A stretch of DNA of 64,000 nucleotides from Muscardinus avellanarius (Eukaryota > Chordata > Mammalia > Rodentia > Gliridae). The first letter of the stretch is position 1. Each line of letters begins with the position of its first letter. Position numbers and translations under genes: made by a program. Positions 23,673 through 35,768 of the stretch are shown piece by piece. The stretch is taken from contig OY726564.1 of NCBI GenBank assembly GCA_963383645.1, forward strand, positions 110,320,540 to 110,384,539, read 5' to 3'. The notes beneath the pieces are model-generated. The model was not told the DNA's origin. It saw nothing but the letters and a program-made list of their open reading frames with translations, and made no database searches.

Positions 23673-24464
23673 AATAAAGATCCTATAACTCAATCAAATC
23701 TGGATCAGAGGCCTGCGCCTCTGCCAGAAATGCAAAGAAGTATGGGATTGCTGGAGCTGAATGAGGCTAAGGAGGACCCAAGCCCTTGGCTGGCAGGACG
23801 CTGCCATCTGCACAGAATCAAGGGCTTCAAGCAAGGGAGAATGGGCAATGGCTCCTGGTAGGAAAGGAAGTGTCTTCTACAGACATCTTAACACTGCCAT
23901 ACCACACAAGAGGCTTAAGAGTCTGACCTCTGAGAAAATTGGGTGTTCCACAAAATAAAGGGTACACTCAGATTTTTGAATGGAATATAGATGTCTTATT
24001 CACTAGAAACTTCTGGAATTCAGAAACTGCCAGTAGGAAAATCTTTCATTTTTTACCTTGTGAACCTATTTTTTTTTTTTACTTGTGTTTCATGTTTGTA
24101 AAAAGGGGCTTCATGTAGGACTTTCCTCAAGGACATGTTACAAAAATTCTAAACGTCTAGAAAGCTTTTAGAATAAGTTTGAGATAGATGGGAAACCTAA
24201 ATAAATCTTACTTTATTATTTCCAAGTGGTTAAGGAGAATACTTTTGAATTTCTATAAAACACAGGGTCACTTTTAGAAAATCATGAGATTCTGAAAATC
24301 TGTAGGTGCCAATGGCAGTTTCTGAAACTTGCTTCATATAAATGCACTATAAGAAAATGAGTAAACATGTAGAAAGAAACTCTGTGGGCTGTGCATGTGA
24401 CTTATAAGGTAAAAATCAAAATACTTACTTCAAACCAATGAAGATTCAATGTACCCCAGCACAT
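23673..24464. other. Unassigned DNA, possibly an mRNA-derived relic at 23690-23960
   Basis: 23690-23960 is less AT-rich and ends CACAAAATAAAGGGTACACTC, like an mRNA 3' end with AATAAA. I cannot match it to a gene, and it has no clean frame beyond 65 codons. The rest is unremarkable. Confidence 0.3.
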
Positions 24465-24645
24465 TTTTTTTTGTGTGTGTGTGTGGTGGTACTGGGACTG
24501 AACCCAGGGGCATTCTACCTCTGAGCTACACCCTTTCCCTAGTTTTTATTCTTTATTTTGGAACAGGGTCTCACTAAGTTGCAGAGGGCCTCACTAAGTA
24601 CTTGAGGCTGGCCATGAACTGCAATCCTCCTGTCTCATCCCAGCC
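24465..24645 (-). mobile_element. B1-ID SINE with GT-rich tail
   Basis: TTTTTTTGTGTGTGTGTGTGG start, GAACCCAGGGGCATTCTACC; truncated at the B1 end (stops at CTGTCTCATCCCAGC). Confidence 0.85.
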
Positions 24646-25030
24646 AAAATTATTTCTGAGTCTAGAAAATCTCAGAATGTAGCATGAAGTTACAGGCCTT
24701 TATGAAGTCTCATGTCCCCAAGTCACTTTGGAAGCCAACCTGAAAAAGCTTTGATAGGAGCCGTAGAGCTGTGATCTGCCTTAGAGGTAGTGCTAATGCT
24801 GTGATGTTGAGCTGTCTGCCTGGCAAGGAACTGTTCCAGGAAGAAGCAAATAGAATGACCCAGAGGACATTCTAAGAGCTGTTGATAGGAGCAACCTGGG
24901 GTCACCACAAAATGCTGCTGAAAGTCACTGGAGGCAACGATATAGACAGGAATGGTCGCCAGGGAACAGGGGGAACTGGGAGCCCCAGTCACATGGGGCC
25001 ATGACCCACAAAAGCTGATGCCAGCACTTT
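24646..25030. other. Unassigned DNA with an 89-codon minus frame
   Basis: The minus frame at 24723-24992 has ordinary composition but no recognisable domain, and is too short to support as a gene. Confidence 0.35.
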
Positions 25031-25229
25031 TTTTTGTGTGGCACTGGGGTTCCTGGAAGCCCTTCTACCTCCAGTATACACTCCCATGGGCTACACTCCC
25101 AGACCTATTTTTACTTTTTTTATGTGGAAACAGGGTCTCTTAAGCCAGCACGGCTGGCTTTGAACCTGCGCGATCCTCCTGTCTGCCTCCCAAGCGCGAG
25201 GATTACAAGTGTGCACCACCACGCCCGGC
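25031..25229 (-). mobile_element. B1-ID SINE (short variant)
   Basis: Contains a small internal duplication (TACACTCCCATGGGCTACACTCCC). Flanked by GCTGATGCCAGCACTTTT / GCTGATGCCGGCACTTTT. Confidence 0.9.
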
Positions 25230-25399
25230 TGATGCCGGCACTTTTAAAAGACAGTGCTGGGAACTGCTAGTGGAACCATTAATTATTAGAAACAGCAGCC
25301 CCTGGGACCAAACCGGGAGATCTCATTGGTCAGGTCTCTGCCACTCTTCATCAGCACACCAGGGAATCAGTGCCTATCACTAAATGGGAAGTTGTGGAG

Positions 25400-25545
25400 A
25401 GGACAGCACATTCACAACCTGGATTGGGTTCTGAGTGTTCTCTGCCATGACCTTGAGTTTGTCCCTTAAACTCACTGAGTTTCGGAGGATTTCATGAGTT
25501 GACACATGTGAAGTCGCTTTTGCCATATAAAGCACCAGAGAAATA
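25400..25545 (+). mobile_element. MIR fossil
   Basis: GGATTGGGTTCTGAGTG, ACCTTGAGTTTGTCCCTTAAAC, GAGTTTCGGAGGATTTCATG. Confidence 0.5.
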
Positions 25546-27234
25546 AAAAAAAATCATTATTTCTATTTTTAAGTTATAAGAATAGTTTTAAGTTATATCT
25601 CTATTTTTAATTAATAAGAAATTAACAAATTTTCACAAGGAAATCAAACAGGAGTATAACTCCAGAAAATCTGGGCAGGGACTCAAGCTTCTCTTTCTGA
25701 AACTTTCTTCTCCTTAATGCTTGGGCATCTTGGACAACAAATGGGTTAATAAAAAGGAAAGGATTTCCTAGTTCAGTCGAAAATCTTCATGGATTTCACC
25801 CTGAGCATTGACTGCTGGTTAGCCATGTGAAATATGCTCCATTAAACAGGTTTAATGGAACTGAAAACATTGGAAATCTGTACGTCCAAGTGACAATAAT
25901 GTATCTGGTGGTGGACTGTGAATGATTGTGTGATTTGGTTTAGTTCTCTTTTAGATACTGTTTTTGACTGTTTTTTAATTTCATTGTATTTGGTCTCCAA
26001 ATTTTATGCACCAGGAATGTTTTCCTTTTATATTGAAGTATTTGTGTGGTTTTTTTATATTTCATAGAATAAATTTTTTGCATTTTAATATACTTTATTG
26101 GTACATTATATTCTCACATTCAGAGTGAAAGGTACTTATATGTACACAGCACTTGGTAAGTTTGAGAAAACTTTAAAAGGAATCTGGCCCCATGGATGAG
26201 GTTTGGGAAGATAAGAGTCTCTCTGATAAATAGGATCAGGTTTGAACTTGTGATCTCAACTCCTTTGTTGGGCCTCTGCATAAACAAAGTACACATTTTT
26301 AGCTACATGATATGCTGAAATTTCATTTTGTTTCAAAGGGGGGGGAGAGCTGACAGTTTCCTGAAGAGGGTTTTTTAGGGAAAATCTTAGCACAACATGT
26401 CTGTGGTTTTTCTTCAGTCCACAGAGTCCCTTCCAGAGTCCCTCCAGGAAACCCAGAAGACAGCACTATTTCAACAGCTGGGAGAGGACACAGCACAAGA
26501 CGCTATCACAGCCGCTGTGTTGAGTAAGGACACCCTTTGATACATGCAGATAGGTGCTGGTTGGGGTAGCCTCATCCTCTTGCTTTCCCCGCCTCTCATG
26601 GGTTTCCTGCACACATCTGAGTAATGCAATAGTCTCCTGGCCTGCCTCACCTTGGGCACCGTCTTCTGTTTTGGCCACTAGTGGTGCTTCTCAAGGCCCC
26701 ATCTGCCTATCCACTTTGACATCTGGGATTCAAAATCAATCTACTGTCAACAGAGCTTTCCTTTAAAAAAGAACAAAAAAAAAAATAGTCAATAAGCGAA
26801 AGAATCCAAATTCTACCTAAAAAGAACCAGAGATGCAGCCTTCCTCTTGTCTTGTTTTTTAGGAATTTCCATCCCCCGTATGGTTTATTCTATAATTAAA
26901 ATGTGTGTTTCAGAAAGGGTGTTATGATTATCCATTAAGAATCTTGGTTTTGTAATGCTGAATTTAACATATGATACTAATTTGGGGGGGGGGGAAACAG
27001 GAAAGAAACTACAGCACAAAAAGTTCTGCAGTGCAAAACTAGGTAGTTTCAGAGGCAAGAAGAATAGGTCAAAAGCGTCCACTAATGTTTTCAGGCATGA
27101 AAGTGAAGAGATGGTTTAGTTTGAGTGCATGTTGACTCTGGCCTGGACAGCTGCAGTCAATCCAGTTGATTATCCTGCTTCCCAATTTTTTCCTTCTCTG
27201 AGTCAGCCTCCAGAATGATGGTCTTATATATCTT
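25546..27234. other. Mostly unique DNA with an L1 tail and L2 trace
   Basis: 26086-26160 (ATACTTTATTGGTACATTATATTCTC) is a reversed L1 3' end. 26600-26790 (GTAATGCAATAGTCTCCTGGCC) looks like antisense L2. A G11 run lies at about 26984. No gene is recognised. Confidence 0.45.
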
Positions 27235-27457
27235 TTTTTTTTTTTTTTTTTTTTGCGGGTCTGGAGATGGAACCCAGGGGCATTCGACCTCTGAGCTACA
27301 CCCCCTGCCCTATTTTTTATTCTTTATTTTTGAAACCGGGTCTCACTGAGTTGCAGAGGGCCTCACTAAGTAGCTGAGGCTGTCCGCGAACCGCGATCCT
27401 CCAGGTCTCAGCCTCCCGAATGCTGGGATTACAAGCGTGCGCCACCACGCCCGGCTA
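27235..27457 (-). mobile_element. B1-ID SINE
   Basis: Starts with a T-run of about 22 bases; GGTCTGGAGATGGAACCCAGG, ends CACCACGCCCGGC. TTATATATC lies on both sides. Confidence 0.9.
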
Positions 27458-27825
27458 TTATATATCTGATTATGCCCACCTGTCCAGAGTCATTCTGGAG
27501 TCTCTCTTCATCTACAGAACTAAGTCCTGACCCAAATTAGGTATCCAAAGTTCCCTTCACCAATTTTAACAAGATGACACTGCCTATTCAATGAGGTGTT
27601 TGAAAATGTTGGAGGTTCTTTACCGTGGTCCGCATTATGTGGAAGACGACTAGCTTTTAGAAAGCCGGAACCAAGTTTATATACTCCCTGAAACAATGAA
27701 ACACCAACGACCCAAAGTACCAGTAGCACACCCATTGAGAAACAGCTTAAGTTTTCAACTTCATTTCTGACTCCTTCCTCTGTCATGACACTCCAGCCAC
27801 CTGACTAGTCCCACCTCTTTCTTTC
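27458..27825. other. No recognisable feature
   Basis: The 88-codon minus frame at 27520-27786 resembles nothing I know. Confidence 0.35.
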
Positions 27826-28130
27826 TTTTTATCTCCACTACTGAGAACAGAGCCCAGTAGAGCTCTACCACCGAGATACATCCCCAGCCATCATCATCAT
27901 CATCATCATCATCATCGTCGTCGTCATTTATTTGTCCTGGAAATAGAACGCAGAGGCATCTACCTCTGAGCTATATCACCATCTCTTTTATATTTTTTAA
28001 TTTTGAAACAAGTTCTCACTAAGTTTCTAAGGATCTTACTAAATTGTGAAGGATGTCCTCAAACCTCTAATCCTCTGTCTCATCATCCTAAGTAATGGGA
28101 TTACTGGCATGCACTGCCACACCCTAGCTT
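27826..28130 (-). mobile_element. ID-like fragment, TCA repeat and B1-ID SINE
   Basis: 27826-27885 is an inverted ID-half fragment (AGCTCTACCACCGAGATACATC). 27886-27926 is a TCA/TCG trinucleotide run. 27931-28130 is an inverted, diverged composite SINE, so the triplet run again lies at a SINE tail. Confidence 0.75.
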
Positions 28131-28252
28131 AGTGTAATCTCTAACCTCTCTGGTAATGCTCGCCCTAGTCTCTAATCTGAAATGTCCTTTCCAGCTCACC
28201 AATCCTTGTCACCCCCAATCTTTCAAAACCCAGAATAAACTCTTCCTTTCTC

Positions 28253-28420
28253 TTTTAATTGGTACATTGTAATAATACATCACAGTAAGGTTCAAGGTGA
28301 TACATATATCCATCCACATAGCAGCTGGTGTGTTTCTATCCTCTAGTCATCATTAACCTCTCCCACTTCTGTACTTGCCCTGCACTTTATTTATACTTCT
28401 ACTACAACACGTTTCATTCC
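28253..28420 (-). mobile_element. L1 3'-end fragment
   Basis: TTTTAATTGGTACATTGTAATAATACATC, the reversed tail of the local L1 family, then reversed 3' UTR text. Confidence 0.65.
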
Positions 28421-28560
28421 GCACCATATTCTTGTCTTTTTTCTACTTCTATCTCTACCATCAAATAAAACATTCCTTGAGACTAGGAGCTATCTTTTCA
28501 CCTTTATACACCCCAAATACTGAGCATTCATTTATTGCCTGGTGTTTAACAGGTTTGTTA

Positions 28561-28602
28561 AGTGTGTGTGTGTGTGTGTGTGTGCGTGTGTGTGTGTGTG
28601 TG
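28561..28602 (+). repeat. (TG)n microsatellite
   Basis: TG run with one CG interruption, at the tail of the inverted SINE that follows. Confidence 0.95.
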
Positions 28603-28800
28603 TTACTGGGGATGGATCTCAGGGGCATCCTACCTCTGAGCTACAGCCCTAGCCCTATTATTTTTACTTTTTATTTTGAAGCAGGGTCTCACTGAGTTGC
28701 AATAGGCCTCACTAAGTAGCTGAGGCTTTCCTCAAACCGCGGTCCTCCTGTTTCAGCCTCCTAAATGCTGTAATTACAAGTACGTGCCACCACACTCTGC
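28603..28800 (-). mobile_element. B1-ID SINE
   Basis: TTACTGGGGATGGATCTCAGG start. AGGTTTGTTAA flanks the SINE plus TG run on both sides. Confidence 0.85.
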
Positions 28801-28869
28801 TAGGTTTGTTAAATTTAATTGAATTAAACTCCTATTTAAAAATTTTTTTCTATCAAATATATAAGAAGG

Positions 28870-29007
28870 CGCCAGGCATGGTGGTGTACACTTGTAATCC
28901 CAGTACGTGGGAGGCTGAGACAGGAGAAACCAGGTTCATGGCCAGACTCACTTATGAGACCCTGTTTCAAAATAAAGCATAAAAAATTGGGTTGGGGTGT
29001 AGCTCAG

Positions 29008-29009
<2 letters not shown>
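28870..29009 (+). mobile_element. B1-ID SINE, internally shortened
   Basis: GCGCCAGGCATGGTGGTGTAC start; the right half stops at TGTAGCTCAGC, where the TA run begins, so the ID end is lost. Confidence 0.85.
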
Positions 29010-29066
<57 letters not shown>

Positions 29067-29083
29067 CATATATATATATATAT
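29010..29083 (+). repeat. (TA)n microsatellite
   Basis: About 70 bases with one CATACA interruption. Confidence 0.95.
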
Positions 29084-29141
29084 GAAGGCATCCTGAATTT
29101 TAAATATAATCTACTAGAAGATTTAATACATAGTCTTACTT

Positions 29142-29320
29142 TGGGGGAGAGAGGGAGGAGTTTGATCCCAGAAGGATTCTACCTCCAAGCTACACTCCCA
29201 GCCCTTTTTATCTTTTATTTTGAAAGAGGGTCTCACTGAGGCTGACCTTGAATCTGTGATCCTCCTAGCTCAGCCTCCCAAGTACTGGGACTGTTGGCTG
29301 CACTGCCATGATTGGCTAGC
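29142..29320 (-). mobile_element. B1-ID SINE, diverged
   Basis: GAAGGATTCTACCTCCAAGC, ACACTCCCAGCCC, GCCTCCCAAGTACTGGGAC. Confidence 0.8.
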
Positions 29321-30429
29321 CTTACTTTATTAATTCTTCATAGCCAAAAAGCTATTTGAATAAATTTTAAAATGGTTGGTTTTCTTACCCTAACAGGGTT
29401 AAATCCTTTCTAAATAACAATCAAAAGGAGTTAGTCTTCCAAAAGTCACAAAGAAAAGGAAAATGTAATTTTTTGGTGTTACCCAGTGAGATCTTTGTGT
29501 ACACATAGTCCCCAAATGACTAAACTTTACAAATTCCACTTGAATTTATTTCAACTTTCCAAAAAAAATTTTTTTTGGAGTCACCTTTGGACTGGGATGA
29601 AACATGGAAAATTTCAACTCAAAGTAAGACTTTTTTTTTCTAGGAAGTTGTGAGCAAATGAAAACAAGTCCTAGCAGGAGCATTTTGCCACCTCTACCAT
29701 CAGATAGGTCCTGGCCAGTGCCGTGCTTGTGGATGAGACACTGGGCATTAGGCCTTTTGCAGAGATACAGTCTGTGACTATTTTGTTGGAGATTTCATCT
29801 GTAAAGATTTTCTTTTCCAGTTAAAACCTTCTCCCAAGAGGGACATAGATGCTTTTTGGAAACCTGTGAAGTATTGGCAGGCCTTGCCCTGTTTACCATG
29901 GAAACTTGTGCTTGGATAGAATTACAGGGTATGACCTGGTACAAGCATAGACAAATGTGTGATGCCTGCTATTTTCTCTTCATGTTTATTTGGAAAGTAT
30001 AAATCATAGCACTGATCAAGTGACTTTGATCTTCCCAGTTCATTCGTTCCTCATGGCATGGGGCCGTACCTGCATGGACTTGAGAATACATTGGCAGGTG
30101 ACAGGCCATATGTTGTGATTAAGATGCATGGGTTTGGTTTTGATTAATCTGCCTAGTGTTTCCTGAAAAGGAAATAGACTATTTGTGAGCACGAGTGAGT
30201 GAATGTCTACTCATCTGCTGTTTTTTCTTTAAGAATTATAGATTATCATATGGTTTTGAGATTTCATTGACAGATTTTATTTTGCTTTGTTTTTTTTTTT
30301 ATAAAGAAATTAACTAGCCCTGCCTGCAAGCAGATATGAGCTTCCCTCTTCTAAATAACTAGTGAAAGCATCTGGCCCAGAATTGTGTAAGAGATTTGTT
30401 TTTATGTCTTTGGGAAATGGCTAACAGTA
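29321..30429. other. No recognisable feature
   Basis: Unique-looking sequence, no credible frame. Confidence 0.45.
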
Positions 30430-30890
30430 GGTTCAGGACCTCATCTCCACTTGCCTGGATGACTGCAATACTTTCTAACTTGACCCTGGACAACGTTTCT
30501 CACACCACACCCTCCATCGTCTGCCACACTCCTACTGGGACTGTCATTCAAACAAACAGGCCTGATCACGCCAATCCACTGGCTAAAACCCTTCCAAGGT
30601 TTTAGAAGAGCTTTTAGGGAAAGTGCTAAGTTAGTACAGCATTCAGGGTTCTGTCCTGGCCTCACCTCTCGCCTCACTCTCTCCACTCTGTCTTCCAACT
30701 CCACACGTTACTAACACCACACAGAACTCTCCACAGTCAGGTGTGCCTCCCCACCTCTGAACGGCTGCTGCTATGCATACAATGACTTCTAGAACCCTCG
30801 TCCCTTCCCCTGGCTTTCTGTTCCCTTCAGCTCATGTGCCACTTTCTCCAGAAGCCAACTTGAATTTTCTCATCTAGGAAAGGTGACCTT
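30430..30890 (-). mobile_element. L2 fossil
   Basis: CTGGATGACTGCAATACTTTC, GCCTGATCACGCCAATCCACTGG and CTCATGTGCCACTTTCTCCAGAAG fit antisense L2 in order. Short frames on both strands here are by-products. Confidence 0.6.
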
Positions 30891-30990
30891 TATAGGTGTT
30901 CCAGAAACACTTGTACATATGCCTAAAATGGCAACTGTCACATGCTACTGTCTTTTTCTTTGTTCTTTTGTTGTTATTCTTATTTGGTTT

Positions 30991-31192
30991 GGTTTTGTAC
31001 TAGGGATTGAACTCAGGGGCGTTCTACTTCTGAGCTACATCTCCAGCCCTGTTTTATTTTTCATTTTGAAACAGATTCTCACTAAGTTGCTGAGGCCCTC
31101 GCTACATTGCAGAGGTTGGCCTCAAACCCATGATCCCTACGTCTCAGCCTCCCAAGTACTGGGATTACAATCATGTACCACCACACTCGGCG
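30991..31192 (-). mobile_element. B1-ID SINE
   Basis: GGGATTGAACTCAGGGGCG start; CACCACACTCGGC end. Confidence 0.85.
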
Positions 31193-31670
31193 TACATTAT
31201 TGTGTTTTAATGAACACTTCATTGCCCACATTTTTTTGCTGAGAAGTCCCAAGAGCACCATTTTATCCAGAGATTGCTTGGTAAATAGAAGGTACACAAT
31301 AAAAATTGGTCAAATTATGAATGAGCAAAAGGGTGCATTAAGGAAAAGAATCTTTGTGTTACTTTGTACTTATTTTTATGATACGTTTAGACACTTATGT
31401 CCTTGAATTTCTCATTTTGGAAGGATCCCAATGACTAGAAGTTGTCTTTTCCCCCTTTCTACAATTTTGAGAAAACAAAGTAGAATTAAGAGACAAGTTG
31501 CACTCAAAGGAACCTCAGACAAGTTACAAGAAATTAAAGAATGGTACAAGCATGTAAGTATTAATTTAGCCATACAGTCACCATTCAAATGATCACATCA
31601 CCTTGCCTATTTCTTTGCTGTTCTGCTTAATTTGTGAAAACTGTTTTCTTCTCATAAAGCATAACTGTGG
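31193..31670. other. No recognisable feature
   Basis: AT-rich, unique-looking. Confidence 0.4.
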
Positions 31671-31856
31671 CTGGGCATTATGGTGCCTGCATGTAATTCC
31701 AGTACTTGGGAGGCTGAGACAGGAGGATTGCAGATTCAAGATCAGAAAAGCAACTTAGTAAGACTCTCAACAACCTAGGGAAACCTTGTTTCAAAACAAA
31801 AAAATAAAAAGTGCTGGAGGTATAGCTCAGAGGTAAAATGACCCTGGATTCAACCC

Positions 31857-31862
<6 letters not shown>
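31671..31862 (+). mobile_element. B1-ID SINE
   Basis: GGCTGGGCATTATGGTGCC start; AGTGCTGGAGGTATAGCTCAGAGG right half. Confidence 0.85.

Positions 31863-31905
<43 letters not shown>
31863..31905 (+). repeat. (CA)n microsatellite at a SINE tail
   Basis: Pure CA run of about 42 bases. Confidence 0.95.
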
Positions 31906-31909
<4 letters not shown>

Positions 31910-32097
31910 CCTGATAATTATCCTACAAACTTTATGAACTGAGATCTTCTAAGAAGTGTTGATTTTAGGAATTATATGTAGTAAGGCTAATTGAATTGAA
32001 TAATTATTAGTTTTCTGTGTCAAAAAATTCATTGATTAAGAAGTTTCTACTGCTTATCACATACTTAAAAAGTTTTCTTTAAAATATGCTCAGTCTA

Positions 32098-32266
32098 GCC
32101 AGGCTTGTAATCTTCGCACTTGGGAAGCAGAGACAGGAGGATCGCGCAGGTTCGAAGCCAGCCGCTCTGGGTTAAGAGACCCTGTTTCCAAATAAAATAT
32201 AAAATAAGTATGGGAGTATAGCCCGGAGGTAGAAGGGTTCCATCCCTAGTACCACCAAAAAAAAAA

Positions 32267-32268
<2 letters not shown>
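32098..32268 (+). mobile_element. B1-ID SINE (short variant), first of a pair
   Basis: AGCCAGGCTTGTAATCTTCGC: the start has lost CGTGGTGGCGCACG. CTCAGTCT precedes it (32090-32097). Confidence 0.85.

Positions 32269-32361
<93 letters not shown>
32269..32361 (+). repeat. (AT)n(AC)n compound microsatellite
   Basis: About 44 bases of AT then about 48 of AC, in the SINE tail. Confidence 0.95.
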
Positions 32362-32364
<3 letters not shown>

Positions 32365-32369
32365 AGTCT

Positions 32370-32557
32370 CATGGGCATGGTGGTGCACAACTGTAAACCC
32401 AATATTTGGGAGGCTGAGACAGGAGAATCACAGGTTAAAGGCAAGCTTCAGCAATTAGCAAGATTCTCAGCAACCTAGGAACATCCTGTTTCAAAATAAA
32501 AAGTAAAAAAGGCTGAGGGTGCAGCTCAGAGCTAGAATGTCCCCGGCTTCAATTTCA
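32370..32557 (+). mobile_element. B1-ID SINE, second of the pair
   Basis: ATGGGCATGGTGGTGCACAAC start; tail (AAAT)n at 32556-32597. CTCAGTCT lies before it (32362-32369) and after it (32599-32606). Confidence 0.85.
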
Positions 32558-32559
32558 AA

Positions 32560-32594
<35 letters not shown>

Positions 32595-32597
32595 ATA
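32558..32597 (+). repeat. (AAAT)n microsatellite
   Basis: Ten AAAT units at the SINE tail. Confidence 0.95.
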
Positions 32598-33007
32598 GCT
32601 CAGTCTCTTTTCTATATCATCACAGTTTGGTCTAAATACATTATATAATCATGATTTTAAAAATTCTCTTTGCAAGCTAATATATTACATATTTTCATTG
32701 AATAAAAATATATATTTCTAGAATATCTGAGCTAAATCTATTTGGTGGCTGAATTTTTGTAGGAAATGACATTGTTGTTTATTTTTCTGTTTTTGAGGCA
32801 TAAAAGTAAAGAAACGATGCTATTTTCCTAAACTGTATTTAGTTATTTTTACCAAAAAAAAAACAAAAACAACTGAAAAGTGTTTGAAGCTTGTAGATTC
32901 CTGTGTCAATAGACATCAACAAGAACCAATGTTAGTAAAATGCAGGAAAAATAATGAATTCAAGTTAAATGTGATTTGAAAACACAAGCAACAAAGAAAA
33001 TGTTCTT

Positions 33008-33198
33008 TTTGTTTTGGTGGTATTGGGGATTCCTGGAAACCCTTCTACCTCCAGGCTACACTCCCAGACCTATTTTTATACTTTTTTATTTGGAAACAGG
33101 GTCTCTTAAGCCAGCATGGCTGGCTTCAAACCTGCACGATCTTCCTGTCTCCGCCTCCCAAGTGTGGAGAGTACAAGCGTGCGCCACCACGCCCGGCT
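33008..33198 (-). mobile_element. B1-ID SINE (short variant)
   Basis: Flanked by AAAGAAAATGTTCTT / AAAGAAAATATTCTT. Confidence 0.9.
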
Positions 33199-33267
33199 AA
33201 AGAAAATATTCTTAAAGATTACTTGGATGTGTATGTCAAGATTAGTTTCTTAGAAATTTAGAAATCG

Positions 33268-33478
33268 GCCGGGCGTCGTGGTGCACGCTTGTAATCCCCG
33301 CGCTTGGGAGGCTGAGACAGGAGGATCGCGCAGGTTCGAAGCCAGCCTCAGCTACTTAGTGAGGCTCTCAGCAACTTAGTGAGACCCTGTTTCAAAATAA
33401 AATATAAAATAGGTTTGGGAGTGTAGCACAGAGGTAGAAGGCCCCTGGGTTCCATTCCTAGTACCACAAAAAAAAAAA
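33268..33478 (+). mobile_element. B1-ID SINE, near-consensus
   Basis: GCCGGGCGTCGTGGTGCACGC start; carries the CCCCGCGCTTGGG of the short variant but the full CAGCCTCAGCTACTTAGTGAGG linker, so it links the two subfamilies. TTAGAAAT-type flanks. Confidence 0.9.
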
Positions 33479-34771
33479 ATAGAAATTGAAGAAAGTTAAA
33501 TAACTTAAGATATAACAATCCCAAACTCCAAGACTTGCCAAATTTGGATTTACCTTAAACTGCTGAAATAAATAGGGGGTGAGAGTATTCCTTGACACAA
33601 AACATAACTAAACAGTGTCTAAATATAGAGTGACCATTTCCACTGAGCTATCAGGCAGAGGTGCCGGTGTGCCTCCACAGACACTTCTAGAAAAGACCAT
33701 TGGTCAGAAAGGTGAGCAACAGAGTCTTATGTCTTCAAGCAGTTAAGTACTTGTGTTTTCTAGAAATGGCCCCGCAGTTTGAATCAGGCCTGATACTGCC
33801 ATGTTTCACAGCCTCCTCACACAGCCCTTTCTACTTTCCCATTCCATTGTACATTATATAATTGACTCATTTACCTCTTGTTCCTTGCCTCACTAAATGT
33901 CTCATGAAAGCAAAGATTTTGCCCTTTTAGTGCTAGATCTCCAAGGTCTAGGACAGTGTTTATCATATACTAGGTGCCCTGTAAATGTTTATAGGACGAA
34001 GGAATGAACTATTTCCTATAGGCATCTCAGTCTTGTTGCCCTTGTGCCACAGCATTTAGAGTTTCCTCCACCTAGAATGCCGACACTCTCCTCCCATGAG
34101 ACATCTGCATGGTCCAGATGAAATATCACAACATCGAGACCTGTGTTAGAGTTGCAATGAAAAACCTCAGCTTCCCTCCTAGGGCAGAAGATATTTAAGG
34201 GCAATCTGCCTTTGATGGTTTGTGTATACATACATACGTACGTACATACATACACACACAGAGAGGCATATTCAGCATTTGTTATTATTACATTCGTGAA
34301 TAAAACAAATATAGCATTCAGGTTTCAAGTGTCAGCTACCTTAGCTAGAATTTAACCAAAAATAAAGTGGGCCTATTATTTATTTCTTTGGAATGGAAGA
34401 GAAATATATAAATTGCATGTGCCTGGTACATACAGACACAGGTAGAGTTGCGCAATTCTTGTGTCAATTCAGAGCATTAGTCATCATAAACTTATTTGAT
34501 CATGAGCTTGGGTTTAATTTCACCATAATAAGCTTAGCTGTTGCATGCTAATTCCTGGAACACATCTAAGACTGCTCGTGGCATGGCATTCCAGTAGAAA
34601 ATTGGAAAAAGAGTAAGAAAAAAGAACACAAACCAGAATCTTCTCAATTTTAAATAAATCTGCTGGGGCCTCTCGTCTAGGCGCTCATGTCAAGCTGACC
34701 TCTGCTATGCTCTGGTTGGAGAATCAGGCTTAGCTGTTCAAACATGATTTATGGAGGCAGGAAGAAAAAAT
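33479..34771. other. Mostly unique DNA; L2 trace and a small microsatellite
   Basis: 34025-34190 has a possible antisense L2 pattern (CCACCTAGAATGCCGACAC). 34226-34260 is a TACA/TACG tetranucleotide run. No gene is recognised. Confidence 0.4.
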
Positions 34772-34845
34772 GCTTCTTTTTTTTCTTCCTACTGGGGATT
34801 AAACTCAGGAGCTTTCTACCTCTAAGATACAATCCCATCTCTTTT
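34772..34845 (-). mobile_element. B1-ID SINE fragment (ID half only)
   Basis: CCTACTGGGGATTAAACTCAGG, then truncated. Confidence 0.65.
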
Positions 34846-35282
34846 TTATGAAGACACATAAAGGAGAGAAGATTATAGACCAATATTCTTGATGACCGTA
34901 GTTGTTAATAAAACACTAGCATTTAAAATCACATCGAGAACATTGTGCATTGTGACCAAGTCAGTTTCATTTCATGGATGTAGAGATGGTTCAAAATACA
35001 CAAGTCAATAAATGCAATTCATCAAATAAGTAGAACTAAAGACACACACAAAATCACATGAACGTCTCAACAGGTACATAAAAAGCATTGACAAAATCCA
35101 ATACCCATTCATGTAAAAACACTGAAAAAATCAGGGATAGAAAGAACTTATCTCAATATTGTAAATACTTGAAAATCCCAACATTATAAATATACTTCAG
35201 CTTCATAAATATCTAATGAACCCAAAGCCAACATACATAATGAGGAAAAACTAAAAATATTTCCTTTAAAATTAGGAACAAG

Positions 35283-35465
35283 TCAGGCAATCGTAGCACA
35301 CGCTTGTAATCCCAGTACTTGGGAGGCTGAGACAGGAGGATCACAGGTTGGAGGGCAGTCTCGGCAAGTAGTGAGACTCATCCTCCTAGTGAAACCCTGC
35401 TTCAAAATAAAAACAAAGTAGGGCTGGGGGTGTAGCATGGAGATAGAATGCCCCTGGGCTCATCC
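35283..35465 (+). mobile_element. B1-ID SINE inside L1
   Basis: GTCAGGCAATCGTAGCACACGC start. AAAATTAGGAACA duplicated on both sides. Confidence 0.9.
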
Positions 35466-35471
35466 CCAGTA

Positions 35472-35473
35472 CC

Positions 35474-35504
<31 letters not shown>

Positions 35505-35505
35505 A
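35472..35505 (+). repeat. (AAAT)n microsatellite at a SINE tail
   Basis: Eight AAAT units. Confidence 0.95.
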
Positions 35506-35768
35506 TGCAAAGTAAAATTAGGAACACGACAAGAATGCCCACTATCAGAACTCCCATTTAATATAGTACTTGATAAGCATTAATGCATTAATTCATTATA
35601 TTTATTCATATAATGTATTTTAATCACAATATACATTATTTTTCTTCTTGGATCTACTTAATATGTTAAATAATAAAACTCTTAAGACAATACCTTATAG
35701 TTTTCTCCAAATGTTATCCCTGAGGACTACATTTATTTATAGAAAATATGCACTTAAAAAAACTGGGT

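Larger units (their letters stand above)
34850..35590 (+). mobile_element. Old LINE-1 ORF2 remnant split by a SINE
   Basis: ATTATAGACCAATATTCTTGATG, GACCAAGTCAGTTTCATTTC, AAGCATTGACAAAATCCAAT; resumes after the SINE with AATTAGGAACACGACAAGAATGCCC. No open frame survives. Confidence 0.8.
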
